NCBI RefSeq assembly: GCF_014201805.1
Contig: NZ_JACHFK010000014.1
Location: forward strand, 25,001 to 89,000
Direction of reading: 5' to 3'
DNA from: Deinococcus metalli
GTDB taxonomy: Bacteria; Deinococcota; Deinococci; Deinococcales; Deinococcaceae
DNA: 64,000 nt
Shown: piece after piece, positions 28,029-37,401 of the stretch
Layout of the letters: the number at the start of each line of letters is the position of its first letter
How positions within the stretch are numbered: the stretch's first letter is position 1
The notes under the pieces: model-generated
Databases searched by the model: none
Told to the model about the DNA's origin: nothing
Seen by the model: only the letters and a program-made list of their open reading frames with translations
Translations under genes and position numbers: made by a program

Positions 28029-29230
28029 CCCTCGCCTCCATTCCCGACCTGCTGGCGGAACTGCAGGCGGGGCGACCGGTCATCCTGGTGGATGACGAGC
28101 ACCGTGAGAATGAGGGCGACCTCCTGCTGCCGGCGGCAACGGCCACGCCCGAGTGGGTGAACTTCATGGCGCGGGAGGGCCGCGGCCTGATCTGCGTGAC
28201 GCTGACTCCCGAGCGGGCGAAGGCCCTGGAATTGCCGCCGATGGTGGGCAGCAGCACCGACCCGAACGGGACAGCCTTCACGGTGAGCGTGGATCATGTG
28301 AGCAACAGCACTGGGATCAGCGCCTTCGACCGCGCGGCGACCATCGCGGCCCTGCTGGACGACGCAGCACGACCCGCCGACTTCCGCCGCCCGGGGCACA
28401 TCTTCCCCCTGGTGGCGCGTGCTGGCGGCGTGCTGCGCCGATCCGGGCACACTGAGGCCGCGAGCGATCTGGCGCGGCTGGCGGGCTTCGCGCCAGTGGG
28501 TGTGATCTGCGAGATCATGAACGATTCCGGCGAGATGAGCCGCCTGCCCGAGTTGCTGTCGTTCGGGGAAAAACACGGCCTGCTGGTCGGAAGCATCGAG
28601 GCGCTGATCGCCTACCGCCTGGAGCATGACCCGTTTATGGTGCAGGTCGCCGAGGCAAGGCTGCCCACCGAGTACGGCGAGTTCCGCATCGTGGGGTTCC
28701 AGGACTCGCTGAGTGGAGCGGAGCACGTGGCGTTGGTGATGGGCAAGGTGACGCCGGAACCACTGTTGGTGCGCGTGCACAGCGAGTGTCTGACCGGGGA
28801 CGGCTTCCACTCGCTGCGGTGCGACTGCGGCCCGCAGCGGGATGCGGCCATGCGGATCATCGCTGCCGAGGGCCGCGGGGTGCTCGTCTACTTGCGTCAG
28901 GAAGGTCGCGGGATTGGACTCCTGAACAAGATCCGCGCCTACCGCCTGCAGGATGGCGGCGCGGACACCGTCGAAGCGAACCTGCAACTCGGCTTTCCGG
29001 CCGACGCCCGGGACTTCGGCATCGGGGCGCAGATGCTGCAGTTGCTCGGCGCGCGGCAACTGCGCGTCCTGACCAACAACCCCCGCAAACTGCATGCCCT
29101 GGGCGGCTTCGGCCTGGAGGTCGTCGAGCGCGTCCCCCTGCACGCCGGGCACAACGCCCACAACGCGGCGTACCTGACCACCAAGGCGGAAAAGCTCGGC
29201 CACATCGGCACGGACGGCAGCGGCGACTGA
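28025..29230 (+). CDS. ribBA: RibBA: DHBP synthase / GTP cyclohydrolase II fusion
   Basis: 401 aa, the usual size of the fused enzyme. The N-terminal DHBP synthase has [57 protein letters not shown] and [13 protein letters not shown]. The C-terminal GTP cyclohydrolase II (from about residue 210) has the zinc cysteines in [20 protein letters not shown] and [18 protein letters not shown]. It provides both entry substrates of the pathway. ATG overlaps the ribE stop (ATGA). Confidence 0.97.
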   Translation: MTLASIPDLLAELQAGRPVILVDDEHRENEGDLLLPAATATPEWVNFMAREGRGLICVTLTPERAKALELPPMVGSSTDPNGTAFTVSVDHVSNSTGISAFDRAATIAALLDDAARPADFRRPGHIFPLVARAGGVLRRSGHTEAASDLARLAGFAPVGVICEIMNDSGEMSRLPELLSFGEKHGLLVGSIEALIAYRLEHDPFMVQVAEARLPTEYGEFRIVGFQDSLSGAEHVALVMGKVTPEPLLVRVHSECLTGDGFHSLRCDCGPQRDAAMRIIAAEGRGVLVYLRQEGRGIGLLNKIRAYRLQDGGADTVEANLQLGFPADARDFGIGAQMLQLLGARQLRVLTNNPRKLHALGGFGLEVVERVPLHAGHNAHNAAYLTTKAEKLGHIGTDGSGD

Positions 29231-29363
29231 GATGACAACGCTGGACGCTGAGCTCCTGATTCAGCGCAGCGCCTGCCTCCTTCACCTGCCCGCCTTCCAC
29301 ATCCCAAGTCAATGCTCGCCAGGCCACAGGGCTCAGCACGCGAAAGCCCTCCACAGGAGTCCC

Positions 29364-29849
29364 ATGAACCGAATTGAAGCCACGCTCCTCGCCACTGACC
29401 TCAAATTTGCCATTGTCTCCACCCGTTGGAATCACCTGATCGTTGACCGTCTGGTCGAGGGCGCGGAACTGGCGTTTGTGCAGCACGGCGGGAAGACCGA
29501 CAACCTCGACCACTTCCTCGCACCAGGGAGCTACGAAGTGCCGTTGATCGCGCGCAAGCTCGCGGAATCCGGAAGATACGACGCCGTGGTGTGCCTGGGG
29601 GCCGTCATCAAGGGCGACACCGACCACTACGACTTTGTGGCAGGCGGTGCGGCGAGCGGCATCCTGAATACGTCACTGCATACGGGTGTGCCAGTGGCCT
29701 TCGGTGTGCTGACCACCGATACGGTCGAGCAGGCCCTGAACCGGGCAGGGATCAAAGCCGGCAACAAGGGCGCCGAGGCCGTGCTGGCGATGATCGAGAC
29801 CGTGAAGCTGCTGCGGCAGATTGTGCCTGGAGACGCTGGGGTAGCGTGA
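29364..29849 (+). CDS. ribH: RibH: lumazine synthase
   Basis: 161 aa from ATG 29364 (AGGAG five bases upstream); the longer frame to 29232 is non-coding leader. Family segments: FAIVSTRWNHLIVDRLVEGA, APGSYEVPLIARKLAESGRY, VVCLGAVIKGDTDHYDFVAG, and PVAFGVLTTDTVEQALNRAG with NKGAEAVLAMIE. It condenses the pyrimidine with DHBP to lumazine, typically as a 60-subunit capsid. A 133-bp gap separates it from ribBA, with a T-tract hairpin after its stop. Confidence 0.97.
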   Translation: MNRIEATLLATDLKFAIVSTRWNHLIVDRLVEGAELAFVQHGGKTDNLDHFLAPGSYEVPLIARKLAESGRYDAVVCLGAVIKGDTDHYDFVAGGAASGILNTSLHTGVPVAFGVLTTDTVEQALNRAGIKAGNKGAEAVLAMIETVKLLRQIVPGDAGVA

Positions 29850-29866
29850 TTCGGGCAGACGGGCCA

Positions 29867-29891
29867 GCTGGATGCAGGCCAGCCTCTTTTT
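29867..29891 (+). terminator. Terminator after the rib operon
   Basis: GCTGG/CCAGC stem with a 7-base loop followed by CCTCTTTTT, 18 bp after the ribH stop. Short stem but a real T-tract. Confidence 0.5.
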
Positions 29892-30025
29892 CTGTCCGGT
29901 GTAACGGTTCAGCCGTCGGCCATCATTCACCCAGGCCGACGGGGATGAAAAGCATGCGCAGACTGCTCAGTGTGAAGATTCACCGGACGCTAAAGACCTC
30001 AATTATTCCGTGATGCCGTCATGTG

Positions 30026-30830
30026 GGGATACCTCGATTTTGCGCCCCTGAAGTAACGCCCCGACAATGACAGCGAGGTGGGCATGGGACAGCGCAAGCG
30101 GTACACCAAAGAGGTCAAGCTCGCGGCCGTCAGGCTCGCTCACGAGCCCGACCAGCTATTCGCCGGCGTCTCGACCAAGCTGCGCATCAGCGACTCGTCC
30201 CTTCAGCGTTGGGTACGAGAATTTGAGCAGCAGGGTCAGTCATCCTTCCTGGGTCACGGGAAGGCCAGCCTCACTGCCGAGCAGGCAGAGATCAAATGTC
30301 GATGGCGTGAACTGAGTATTGCCCGTCAGGAACATGATGTGTTGAAAAAAGCCATGGCCTGTCTTGGCCAGGACAGCACCCGTATGGGGCTTGGCCGCTT
30401 CTTCGCTAAGGAACAGTGAAGCGCTTCGAATTTATCGACGCGCACCGACTCGAGTTCCGCCTGGACGTCATGTTCTTGGGCGGAACGGCACCCGTGTGGG
30501 CCTGCCCCCTGCCAGATGCTGGACGTGACCAGAAGCGGGTACGCAACCTGACGAGGAAGGCCGATGAGCCCCAGACGTGCTCAGGACGACGCCCTGAGCA
30601 CGGAAATCCAGCAGATCCACACCCGAACCAAAGGGCGGTATGGCGTGTCCGGTGTCCACGCAGAGTTGTGGGAGCACGGCATGCTCCCGGCAGCGGGTCG
30701 CCCGACTGATGTCCGCGACGGGCCGCAGAGGCAAGGGGCACCGAACCTCCACGCACACGACCCCCCACAACGAGGCCCACCCATATGCCGCCATGAGTTG
30801 CCTGCTCCTCAAGCGATTGACGGCTGTGTG
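30026..30830 (+). mobile_element. Decayed IS3-type element, right end lost
   Basis: Left end GGGATACCTCGATTTTGCG, then orfA, then an orfB that is scattered over frames: an ATG-led stub at 30416, then RAQDDALSTEIQQIHTRTKG and RYGVSGVHAELWEHGML in another frame. Similarity to orfB fades near 30830 and no right repeat is seen. The same left end occurs at 25584. Confidence 0.75.
30084..30419 (+). CDS. OrfA of the decayed IS3-type element
   Basis: 111 aa from ATG 30084 (GAGG six bases upstream). KRYTKEVKLAAVRLAHEPDQ and LRISDSSLQRWVREFEQQ give the Tnp_8-type helix-turn-helix; SIARQEHDVLKKAMACL is the usual coiled end. Without an intact orfB it cannot transpose, though the OrfA protein itself might still be made. 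Confidence 0.75.
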   Translation: MGQRKRYTKEVKLAAVRLAHEPDQLFAGVSTKLRISDSSLQRWVREFEQQGQSSFLGHGKASLTAEQAEIKCRWRELSIARQEHDVLKKAMACLGQDSTRMGLGRFFAKEQ

Positions 30831-31088
30831 AAGATGCCGTCTAGCACGCAAGATGAAGATGCCAAGCGAGCTTTGAGTCCCAGTCGGAGGCTGGTGTTCA
30901 GGAGGCCCTGTGTCGCCTTCATGTCGACCGGAGTCAGGACACCGTAAGGGCAGTCCTGGCATTGTCCCGGCATCAGGCAGGACACCGGAGCCCGCTTGCG
31001 CTGCTGTCACGACGCGCCTGATTTCAGACGGCGGGTCATCCCCCTTCAGGTTCCGCGTTCTGCGCGCCCCTTCGCCCAGGAGAATCAC
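30831..31088. other. Spacer between IS remnant and lipoprotein gene
   Basis: 258 bp with no supported gene. It must contain the promoter of the gene at 31089, but I see no clear -35/-10 pair. Confidence 0.4.
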
Positions 31089-32081
31089 ATGAAGCACGCT
31101 CTTCCTGCCACACTCGTACTCTCGCTTCTCCTAGCCGCGTGCGGGAGCACGTCGGGCTCCCTGACCCCCGCGTCGTCCCAGACCCTGAGCGGCACCATCA
31201 CCAGTCTGAGCAGCGACCGTAGCGCCCTCACCGTCGCCGGCACCACGGTCAAGCTCACTGCCAGCCTGCACGCCCTGTCTGGGGCGACGGCCATCCGAAA
31301 GAACGGCACGGCCAGCACCGCCCACGCCCTGAGTGTTGGTCAGAACGTGACGGTTCAGGAAACCGGCGGCGTCGCCACCGAGGTGGACGTAAACGTAGAA
31401 TTGCGAGGTCAAATCTCGTCGGTCGGGGCCACCAGCTTGGTGGTGGCTGGCCAGACAGTGAACGTCGATGCGGGTACCCGCATCGAACTCGCCAGCGACG
31501 ACGATACCGCCGCCACTGCCCACGTCCTGGCTGACCTGACCGCCGGCACCTTTGTCGAGATCAGCGGGCAGCGTGACACCAGCGGTGCGATTCTGGCGAG
31601 CAACATCGAAGCGAAGAGTGCAGAGGAACTGCACCAAGACGGAGAGAACGAGGACAGCGAGGTCAAGGGAGAGGTGACCAATCTCGATGCCACCGCCCAT
31701 CTGTTCACGGCCAATGGCACCACGGTTTCGTATGACCCGGCGACAGTCGCGGGCACGCTGGCACCGGGCGTCGCGGTGGAGGTGGAGGGGCAGTTCGACG
31801 CTGCCACCGCTGTCCTCAGGGCCAGCAAGGTTCGTGTCGAAAGCGATCAGGAAGAGCACGAGGGGATCCGTGCGGGAGCGGTGGTGACGGTAGAAGCGCG
31901 GGTAGAGTCGATGGATTCGGCCTCGCAGACGTTCACGGCACGGGGGCTGACGGTTGGATATGCCCGGGCGACGGTGAAGGGTCAGGTGACGCTCAGGGCC
32001 GAGGTGAAGGTGAAAGGCACGGTGGACGCCGCCACACCCACCCTGATCCATGCCAGCACCGTGGTGGTCGGGGACGACTGA
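31089..32081 (+). CDS. DUF5666-type lipoprotein with repeated OB-like units
   Basis: 330 aa; AGGAG before the ATG. Lipoprotein signal LVLSLLLAACGST with the lipobox LLAAC, so it should be anchored in the outer face of a membrane. The rest is four to five tandem units of about 60 residues, each with a G.I.....L.V.G..V.....T pattern (SGTITSLSSDRSALTVAGTT, GQISSVGATSLVVAGQTVNV, GEVTNLDATAHLFTANGTTV, ARVESMDSASQTFTARGLTV), separated by an acidic hinge EELHQDGENEDSEVKGE. This is the DUF5666 architecture. Function unknown. Confidence 0.85.
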   Translation: MKHALPATLVLSLLLAACGSTSGSLTPASSQTLSGTITSLSSDRSALTVAGTTVKLTASLHALSGATAIRKNGTASTAHALSVGQNVTVQETGGVATEVDVNVELRGQISSVGATSLVVAGQTVNVDAGTRIELASDDDTAATAHVLADLTAGTFVEISGQRDTSGAILASNIEAKSAEELHQDGENEDSEVKGEVTNLDATAHLFTANGTTVSYDPATVAGTLAPGVAVEVEGQFDAATAVLRASKVRVESDQEEHEGIRAGAVVTVEARVESMDSASQTFTARGLTVGYARATVKGQVTLRAEVKVKGTVDAATPTLIHASTVVVGDD

Positions 32082-32238
32082 ACGCCGCTTTTCCATACGG
32101 GGTTGGGTTCATAGCGCAGCGACTCGACGTCCACTCTTCAGTGGTTCCCGCCACGTGTTGAAATCTATACAGACGGTGCATGTCTTTCCGCGATTTTCTG
32201 TCGGCTGATACAGCAAATTTCCAGCCCAGCGGTTTGAA

Positions 32239-32298
32239 TTGATACCCTGCGAATACCGCTCTATAGTGAAGAAATCAAGGTGGCCTTCGGGTCGCCTT
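32239..32298 (+). promoter_or_regulatory. Strong sigma-70-like promoter running into a UUCG hairpin
   Basis: TTGATA (32239-32244), exactly 17 bp, TATAGT (32262-32267). Ten bases on, AAGGTGGCC-TTCG-GGTCGCCTT forms a nine-pair stem (two G-U) closed by a UUCG tetraloop, followed by CTTCTTCGTT. No gene starts within 200 bp on this strand. It may be an attenuated leader whose gene is lost, or a very short RNA gene. Confidence 0.55.
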
Positions 32299-32510
32299 CT
32301 TCGTTGACAGCGCTACGCTCATGGCTGCTCGTTCGGTATCAGCAGCGGCATAGCCCCACCCTACGCCGTCGAACAGTCCACAGATCCCGGCGATCCCCGC
32401 TCTGGTTACTCTGGAATCGCGTCGGGTTCGTGGGTGCCGGGGCGTGGCCAACGGAAGCCTGCCGCGCTCTGCACCGCCCCATCCGACTCCCCCCGGAGCG
32501 TCCACCCACG

Positions 32511-32720
32511 TCACGCCATGAGCGGCGCGAACGTGGCAATGTCTTCCGCCACAGCCTGCCGAACCGGCGTGTAAGTCAGCCCCAGCTGGTTCTCCGCCTT
32601 GCTGCTGCCAAACCGGAGCCCTGCGGCCAGGTGGCGGGCGCTGTTGCCGGTGAAGCCCAACATAGGCGGCAGGCTCGTCCACCGCTCGCGTGTCTTGAGC
32701 CGATCCCGGAATTGTGGCCA
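32511..32720 (-). pseudogene. 3' remnant of an NAD-dependent epimerase/reductase gene
   Basis: The minus-strand frame ends LPPMLGFTGNSARHLAAGLR, then FGSSKAENQLGLTYTPVRQA and VAEDIATFAPLM. The SSKA..(E/Q)LG..YTP..(E/Q)A...DI..F pattern is the C-terminus of extended short-chain epimerase/dihydroflavonol-reductase proteins. Upstream sequence in this frame is low-complexity and no Rossmann GxxGxxG is present, so only the tail remains. Confidence 0.55.
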
Positions 32721-32927
32721 GGTCGGCGGGTCTGACGGGCGAAGGGTCGAAGCAATCCTGGCTCGATACGCGCTGGGCGCAAGATGTTTCAGCGAGGAGT
32801 GCGGCCTGGGGGATGATCGTCGTCCCTTCAGAGTTCGATCTTCTCGGCTGCCGACCTCGAACCACGCAGCCGGCGTCATGCCCACCGAACGCCCTCCTAC
32901 GCTTGGCCTACCGATCCGCTGCACGCC

Positions 32928-33031
32928 TTATTGATAACGGCCTAGCTTCGCATCGACATGACTGCTTGCGTCATGTGCTGTACGGATCGCAGCAGACACG
33001 GCTTCATGCAGACCAACGCCGTTATCAATAA
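32928..33031. repeat. MITE-like element with perfect 14-bp terminal repeats
   Basis: TTATTGATAACGGC at 32928-32941 and its exact complement at 33018-33031 enclose 76 bp with an internal hairpin (CATGAC-TGCTTGC-GTCATG). No coding capacity. The right terminal repeat supplies the stop codon of the gene at 33025. Confidence 0.6.
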
Positions 33032-33498
33032 TTGGGAGGTGGCAGGTGGATCAGGCGGCCCTTGGCATCACTGGCCAGTTGCAGCACTGGCACTGAGATC
33101 TCCACCACCTGCTCGGTCAGCTGTACCCGCACGATCACCTGCGGCAGCGGCCCCCCCAGCGCGCCCGGCGCATTCAGCCGACTCTCGAAGGGCCGCACGG
33201 CCTCTTCTGCCTGGGGCTGATCCTGCATCTGCTGGAGCAGCCGCTCGCTCAGGATCGTCCGGCGCGCTCCCGGCTTCAGCCAGTGGATGACCGGATACCG
33301 GTATGGCGGCCGAGCCAAGGCCCTCCACCCAGCCGCGCGCAACACCACTGAATCAATCAGCACGTCCTCGCGGGTGCGGTTGACCACCTCCAGCGCCCGG
33401 GTGCACATCAGCACCTCGCCTCGCCGTACCAGGGACTCGATCTCGCCGAGGACGATGAGTCCGGCCTGTGCTGCCAGTACGCGGTCTTCCTTGTCCAT
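33025..33498 (-). CDS. Hypothetical protein, 157 aa, 3' end changed by the MITE
   Basis: Good start at 33498 (MDKEDRVLAAQAGLIVLGEI). Segments such as EVLMCTRALEVVNRTREDVL and QVIVRVQLTEQVVEISVPVL look like ordered alpha/beta protein. I recognise no family. The last two residues and the stop come from the terminal repeat of the MITE-like element at 32928-33031, so the native C-terminus has probably been replaced or shortened slightly. Confidence 0.55.
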   Translation of the reverse strand: MDKEDRVLAAQAGLIVLGEIESLVRRGEVLMCTRALEVVNRTREDVLIDSVVLRAAGWRALARPPYRYPVIHWLKPGARRTILSERLLQQMQDQPQAEEAVRPFESRLNAPGALGGPLPQVIVRVQLTEQVVEISVPVLQLASDAKGRLIHLPPPNY

Positions 33499-33896
33499 GG
33501 ATGGCGCAGTCTAGCGCCCTACGTCCGTCCCAGCGCGCCTCCCCCTGTTGCCAGCACGCGCCCAGAACCCCCGTGCTCCCGCGCATACCAGACGAGATCA
33601 GGGCCCTTCCCTGGCCAACCTTGTGTGGCACCTCGCGCCCTATCTGCCCCACGTGCTGATGCGCGAGGACACCTGGGTGATAACGAGTTTCATATCCACC
33701 GCCTTGGACTGCTCCAGGGCGGTGTGGCCCGGCGAGCTGCAGAATGCCGTGGTGCGACGCCAAGACAGGTCAGACCACCCTTGAGCCAGCTGATGCCTGC
33801 GCCAGGCCGCAGGCGACGCCTACCCACAGGAGGAAAACCATCCACAAGAATGTAATGGAGATAAATGAATGTTAATGATCTGCCATACACTGAGGC
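33499..33896. other. Intergenic, promoter side of the response-regulator pair
   Basis: A plus-strand frame here contains a plausible protein fragment (LANLVWHLAPYLPHVLMRED), but no start or family can be assigned. The last 50 bp are AT-rich and hold TACACT at 33885-33890, seven bases before the response-regulator ATG, a leaderless promoter layout. Confidence 0.4.
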
Positions 33897-34364
<468 letters not shown>

Positions 34365-34437
34365 ACACCCGTCATCGGGCCATACATCAATGCTTCATGA
34401 ACACTGGTGTAAAGCCTCTTGGCTTCTACCCTACGGC

Positions 34438-34887
34438 ATGCCAAACGCAGCCAGTGACCTCGCGGTGGCTATCCAGGCGCGCCCTTTGCGCGTCCTGCTC
34501 ATTGAGGATGACGCCGGTGACGCCGCGCTGATGGAAGAGGTCTTCGGTCAGCATGCAGAACGGGTCAGTCTCGACATCAGTCCCAGCGTCCCCCAAATGT
34601 TTACCCACCTGCGCACGCCTGGTCTCCCGCGGCCCGACGCGCTGCTCCTAGACCTCCATCTGGCGGGTCACTCCGGTCTTGACGTACTGGTGGAGCTCAA
34701 ACGTGATCCGCAGCTGCATCACCTCCCCGTCGTGATCCTGAGTGGTTCGGATGATCCGAAGGACATCGCGCGGGCGTATCAGGAGCATGCGAGTGCGTAC
34801 CTGATCAAGCCCTTCACGCTGGATGTCCTGCAAGCGCAGATCGACGCGTTCGTGAGCTTCTGGCAGTGCTGCAGCGTCATCGGCTGA
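34438..34887 (+). CDS. Single-domain response regulator, paralogue of the preceding gene
   Basis: 149 aa from ATG 34438; an ATG at 34390 would add an unrelated N-terminus. Receiver motifs: VLLIEDDAGDAALMEEVF, ALLLDLHLAGHSGLDVL, PVVILSGSDDPKDIARAYQE, SAYLIKPFTLD, and the same DAFVSFWQ ending as its neighbour. The two are tandem duplicates that have diverged in the alpha4-beta5 surface, so they may answer to different kinases. No kinase is adjacent. Confidence 0.9.
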   Translation: MPNAASDLAVAIQARPLRVLLIEDDAGDAALMEEVFGQHAERVSLDISPSVPQMFTHLRTPGLPRPDALLLDLHLAGHSGLDVLVELKRDPQLHHLPVVILSGSDDPKDIARAYQEHASAYLIKPFTLDVLQAQIDAFVSFWQCCSVIG

Positions 34888-35110
34888 CGCTCACAGTTCT
34901 GGGCACAGCGGCATTCCTGACTTGATAGGGAAGCTCGGCCTGCATGCTGTAGGGGTGGCACCAGTTCCACGCCTACCCGCTGTGCGGGACTTCCAGGGCG
35001 GTAAACAGCCCTCATGACCTGGCGCGTCCCATCACCCTCATCCGTGGGCCCCAACCGGCTGCCTGCGGCGGCCGTGGCGTGGCTGACTGAGTCCGGCCGC
35101 CCTTCGTCCG

Positions 35111-35263
35111 TCACACGCCACCCAGCAGTACCGCGACGGACAGTCCGAGCCGCACCCACATGACCCACCAGGGTGCCTGTCCGTGCAGGGCCAACAGTGC
35201 ATTCCACACCGCGGCAATCAACAGGGACGCCGAAAGGATCACGACGACCACCAGGTCAAGCAT
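35111..35263 (-). CDS. Small membrane protein, 50 aa
   Basis: ATG at 35263 has GGAG seven bases upstream. The peptide has two hydrophobic segments, MLDLVVVVILSASLLIAAVW and WVMWVRLGLSVAVLLGGV, with a short polar loop (LHGQAP): a hairpin of two membrane helices. Start signal, length and composition support a real gene. Function unknown. Confidence 0.6.
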   Translation of the reverse strand: MLDLVVVVILSASLLIAAVWNALLALHGQAPWWVMWVRLGLSVAVLLGGV

Positions 35264-35810
35264 GCGCTACTCCATCACGCCTGCGCTTGCTTCCCAAACC
35301 ACGCGTGTACGGCCTACCATCGCCCGGTTCAGGAGCCTATCCGTACACCACCGCAGCGCGCTGCGGTTCCCTGCCGGAGCACCGGACAGATCTTCCCGCG
35401 CGTCCGCAGGGTCAAATCCCGCCTCCGAACCTGCCCCAGGACGGTTCATGGTCAAGACTGTCAACTCGGCACCGTCCTCGCCACACGCACCACTGTTCCA
35501 TCGGCGATGGGCTTCATGTTGACCCCGACGAACTCCGCCGGGCCGCGGTATGTGCCTGCCTCCTTCGTCCGGAGCGAGCACGGCCTGCCCACCGAGCGCC
35601 GGCGCCCTGAACCGGTACCAGTCACCGAGACTGAGCTGGCCATCTCGTCCCCAGATCTCCGGGAGCGCCTGCGCGTGGCAGATCCGTCACGGGGCGACCC
35701 TGCTGCTTGCGGCGCCCGGCCCTCTGGAACCGTCCTGGCCTACCGTCCACCTGGTGGAGAAGCCCGCGCTGCGTCATCCATCTGACCGCGAGCTGCGCCG
35801 GGACAGGCGC

Positions 35811-35904
35811 GTCACGTCATGACGACGGGAGTCAGAACGATCCCTGGGGGGCTGAACCATATCGAGTTCCACCTGAGACGTCTGAGGCCGCGTCATGACG
35901 TGAC
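35811..35904. repeat. 94-bp unit with 14-bp inverted ends
   Basis: GTCACGTCATGACG (35811-35824) and its exact complement (35891-35904), 66 bp apart. Each arm contains the palindrome CGTCATGACG. Size and layout recall the MITE-like element at 32928, but the repeat sequence is different. It could also be a paired regulatory site. Confidence 0.4.
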
Positions 35905-36062
35905 CGTTGACTCTGCCTGGGGATCGGTACCGGGTGAGGGGAACCGGGCGGAGCGGCGGAAGCACAAGCGCGTCTCCTCTCCCCCTTACACCGTGCCTTG
36001 CCAACAAAGGCCTGAGAACTCCTCTTTCTCAGCTCAAGCTGATCAGCCCGAACCTGCGACCA

Positions 36063-36566
36063 TCAGGCCCCACCTACCAACCGAATCCCCTCCGCAGACC
36101 GGCGCACCCGGATCTCCGTGAAGTGCCCCGCCGCATCCACCGCCGCCTGCACCGACCCGAGGCTGCGCATGATCAGCACCAGCTGACGCACCCGCAGCGC
36201 CGGCAGCCCCAGGAACGCCTCCAGCGTTGCGGCCGAGACGTGTTCCTGTCGCTGCAAGAGCTGGTACATCAGGCGCTGCTGCACCCGCACGCCCGGCAGG
36301 CACGACTCGGCCCGGTCGTTGATCCACTCCGCCTGGCCTTGAGGTGTCAGTACCACCGAGACCAGCATCGCGTCCCCCTCCTGCCGGTACAGCAGGACGC
36401 TCCCGGCCTCCCGAAGTTCCACCAGAGCCCGGCCCACCGACAGGACGTTCACCCCCTGCGCCTCAGCAAGCGCCCAGGGGACGAACGCGTGGCCCGGCAC
36501 CTGCAACCAGGCCAGGGCCAGCTCGTCCATGATCGCAGCGCGCACGTCCCGTGGCTTCATGTCCAC
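36063..36566 (-). CDS. Hypothetical winged-helix-like protein, 167 aa
   Basis: Starts at 36566 (MDMKPRDVRAAIMDEL; ATG 36560 also possible). The first half reads like a winged helix (VPWALAEAQGVNVLSVGRAL, VELREAGSVLLYRQEGDAML); the second repeats a helix-rich pattern (HVSAATLEAFLGLPALRVRQ, LVLIMRSLGSVQAAVDAAG). A similar two-part layout, with a different sequence, is seen in the protein at 37941. No named family; a DNA-binding role is a guess. Confidence 0.5.
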   Translation of the reverse strand: MDMKPRDVRAAIMDELALAWLQVPGHAFVPWALAEAQGVNVLSVGRALVELREAGSVLLYRQEGDAMLVSVVLTPQGQAEWINDRAESCLPGVRVQQRLMYQLLQRQEHVSAATLEAFLGLPALRVRQLVLIMRSLGSVQAAVDAAGHFTEIRVRRSAEGIRLVGGA

Positions 36567-36607
36567 CTCACGATACGGCCTCGGTACAGGAGTCCCAGAC
36601 GGCGTCA

Positions 36608-36942
36608 GTGCCGCGTCCGCTGCCCCCCTTTCTCAGTCAGCGGCAGAACCTCGACCGCGAGATCGCGGGGCAGGAGATTTCCTGCGATCAGTGGTGCGTT
36701 CTGACTCCCGTGGACGGCTTGGTCTCTGCGGTCGCCCTGCACGCCACCAGCCAGATCCTGCAGGGCATGCATCCGGCACAGACTGGTGTACGGGTGACCA
36801 GCCGCGTGCTCACCGGGATGGTGCCTATACTGCTCGCCGAGACCTGCGAGGTCATGCACGCCCCTGCTGGCAGGACAGGCGTGTTTGGTGGCGGGACGTG
36901 GCCGCGCGGCCCAGCCCGACCGCCCTGCTGGAGGCACGCTGA
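36608..36942 (+). pseudogene. Probable gene with a single frameshift, upstream of Crp-like gene
   Basis: The frame from about GTG 36608 has normal codon use and protein-like sequence (DQWCVLTPVDGLVSAVALHA, VRVTSRVLTGMVPILLAETC) as far as GRTGVFGG near 36895, then turns Pro/Arg-rich. Another frame takes over there with RDVAARPSPTALLEAR and a stop at 36940-36942 that overlaps the next ATG. One missing or extra base near 36893-36900 would restore a gene coupled to the Crp-like gene. No family recognised. Confidence 0.4.
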
Positions 36943-37358
36943 TGATCTACCACCGCGTCCAATACGGCCCCGATGCGACCGACAGTTTCATGGTCGTCCA
37001 GGGCATGGTGGCCCTGATCGGCGAGGGCGGCACCGTGACCCTCCCGGCCGGCATGGTCTGGCCCGGCTCCCGGGCCTTACCCGACTCCCTGATGGATCGG
37101 CTCCAACTGGCCGAATCGCAGCTCAGCGCACGGGCACGCACCGCGCCCTGCTGGGCCACCCCGCGCGATCTTGAGGTCGCGGTCGCCCTGGTGATGGTGC
37201 AAGTGCTGCGCTCCGGCCCCCTGGATCACCGGCTGGAGGTTCTCGCGCAGCAGCTCGACGTGAACGGGCAGGCGGTCGAGACGACTGGTCACCTCTTGGG
37301 CGCGGCCCGCGAGTCCGTGAACAAGCGGATGCCTCGCTACCGCGTGACCCCTGACTGA
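36942..37358 (+). CDS. Divergent Crp/Fnr-like regulator, 138 aa
   Basis: ATG 36942 with GAGG eight bases upstream. Opening residues (DSFMVVQGMVALIGEGGTVT) look like the end of a cyclic-nucleotide-type barrel. Residues 65-138 (DLEVAVALVMVQVLRSGPLD, RLEVLAQQLDVNGQAVETTG, HLLGAARESVNKRM) match the dimer helix and winged HTH of Crp family members, whose signature is lG.sresVnr. At 138 aa it is far shorter than Crp (about 210), so the N-terminal barrel is mostly missing; the broken frame just upstream may be what is left of it. Confidence 0.5.
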   Translation: MIYHRVQYGPDATDSFMVVQGMVALIGEGGTVTLPAGMVWPGSRALPDSLMDRLQLAESQLSARARTAPCWATPRDLEVAVALVMVQVLRSGPLDHRLEVLAQQLDVNGQAVETTGHLLGAARESVNKRMPRYRVTPD

Positions 37359-37401
37359 TCCACCCCGTCCCCAGCGTGGAGCCGGGGCCGTCGACGAGAA
37401 T

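Larger units (their letters stand above)
32082..33024. other. 943 bp with promoter-hairpin unit, gene remnant and MITE
   Basis: No intact gene. It holds the promoter and hairpin at 32239-32298, an epimerase-type remnant on the minus strand (32511-32720) and most of a MITE-like element from 32928. The rest shows nothing I can support. Confidence 0.5.
34888..36062. other. 1.2 kb with one small ORF and an inverted repeat
   Basis: Apart from the 50-codon membrane ORF at 35111-35263 and the inverted-repeat unit at 35811-35904 I see no secure gene. A 90-codon plus-strand frame at 35550-35822 has protein-like stretches (WQIRHGATLLLAAPGPLEPS) but no ribosome site or family. Confidence 0.45.

Noticed and set aside
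27458..29230. 590-codon frame covering ribE and ribBA
   Set aside because: The part before 28025 is an Arg/Pro-rich mirror of ribE; the RibBA protein starts at the ATG at 28025 that overlaps the ribE stop.
34779..35207. 142-codon minus-strand frame after the second response regulator
   Set aside because: Runs into the receiver domain gene on the other strand and is low-complexity; the 50-aa ORF in another frame has better signals.
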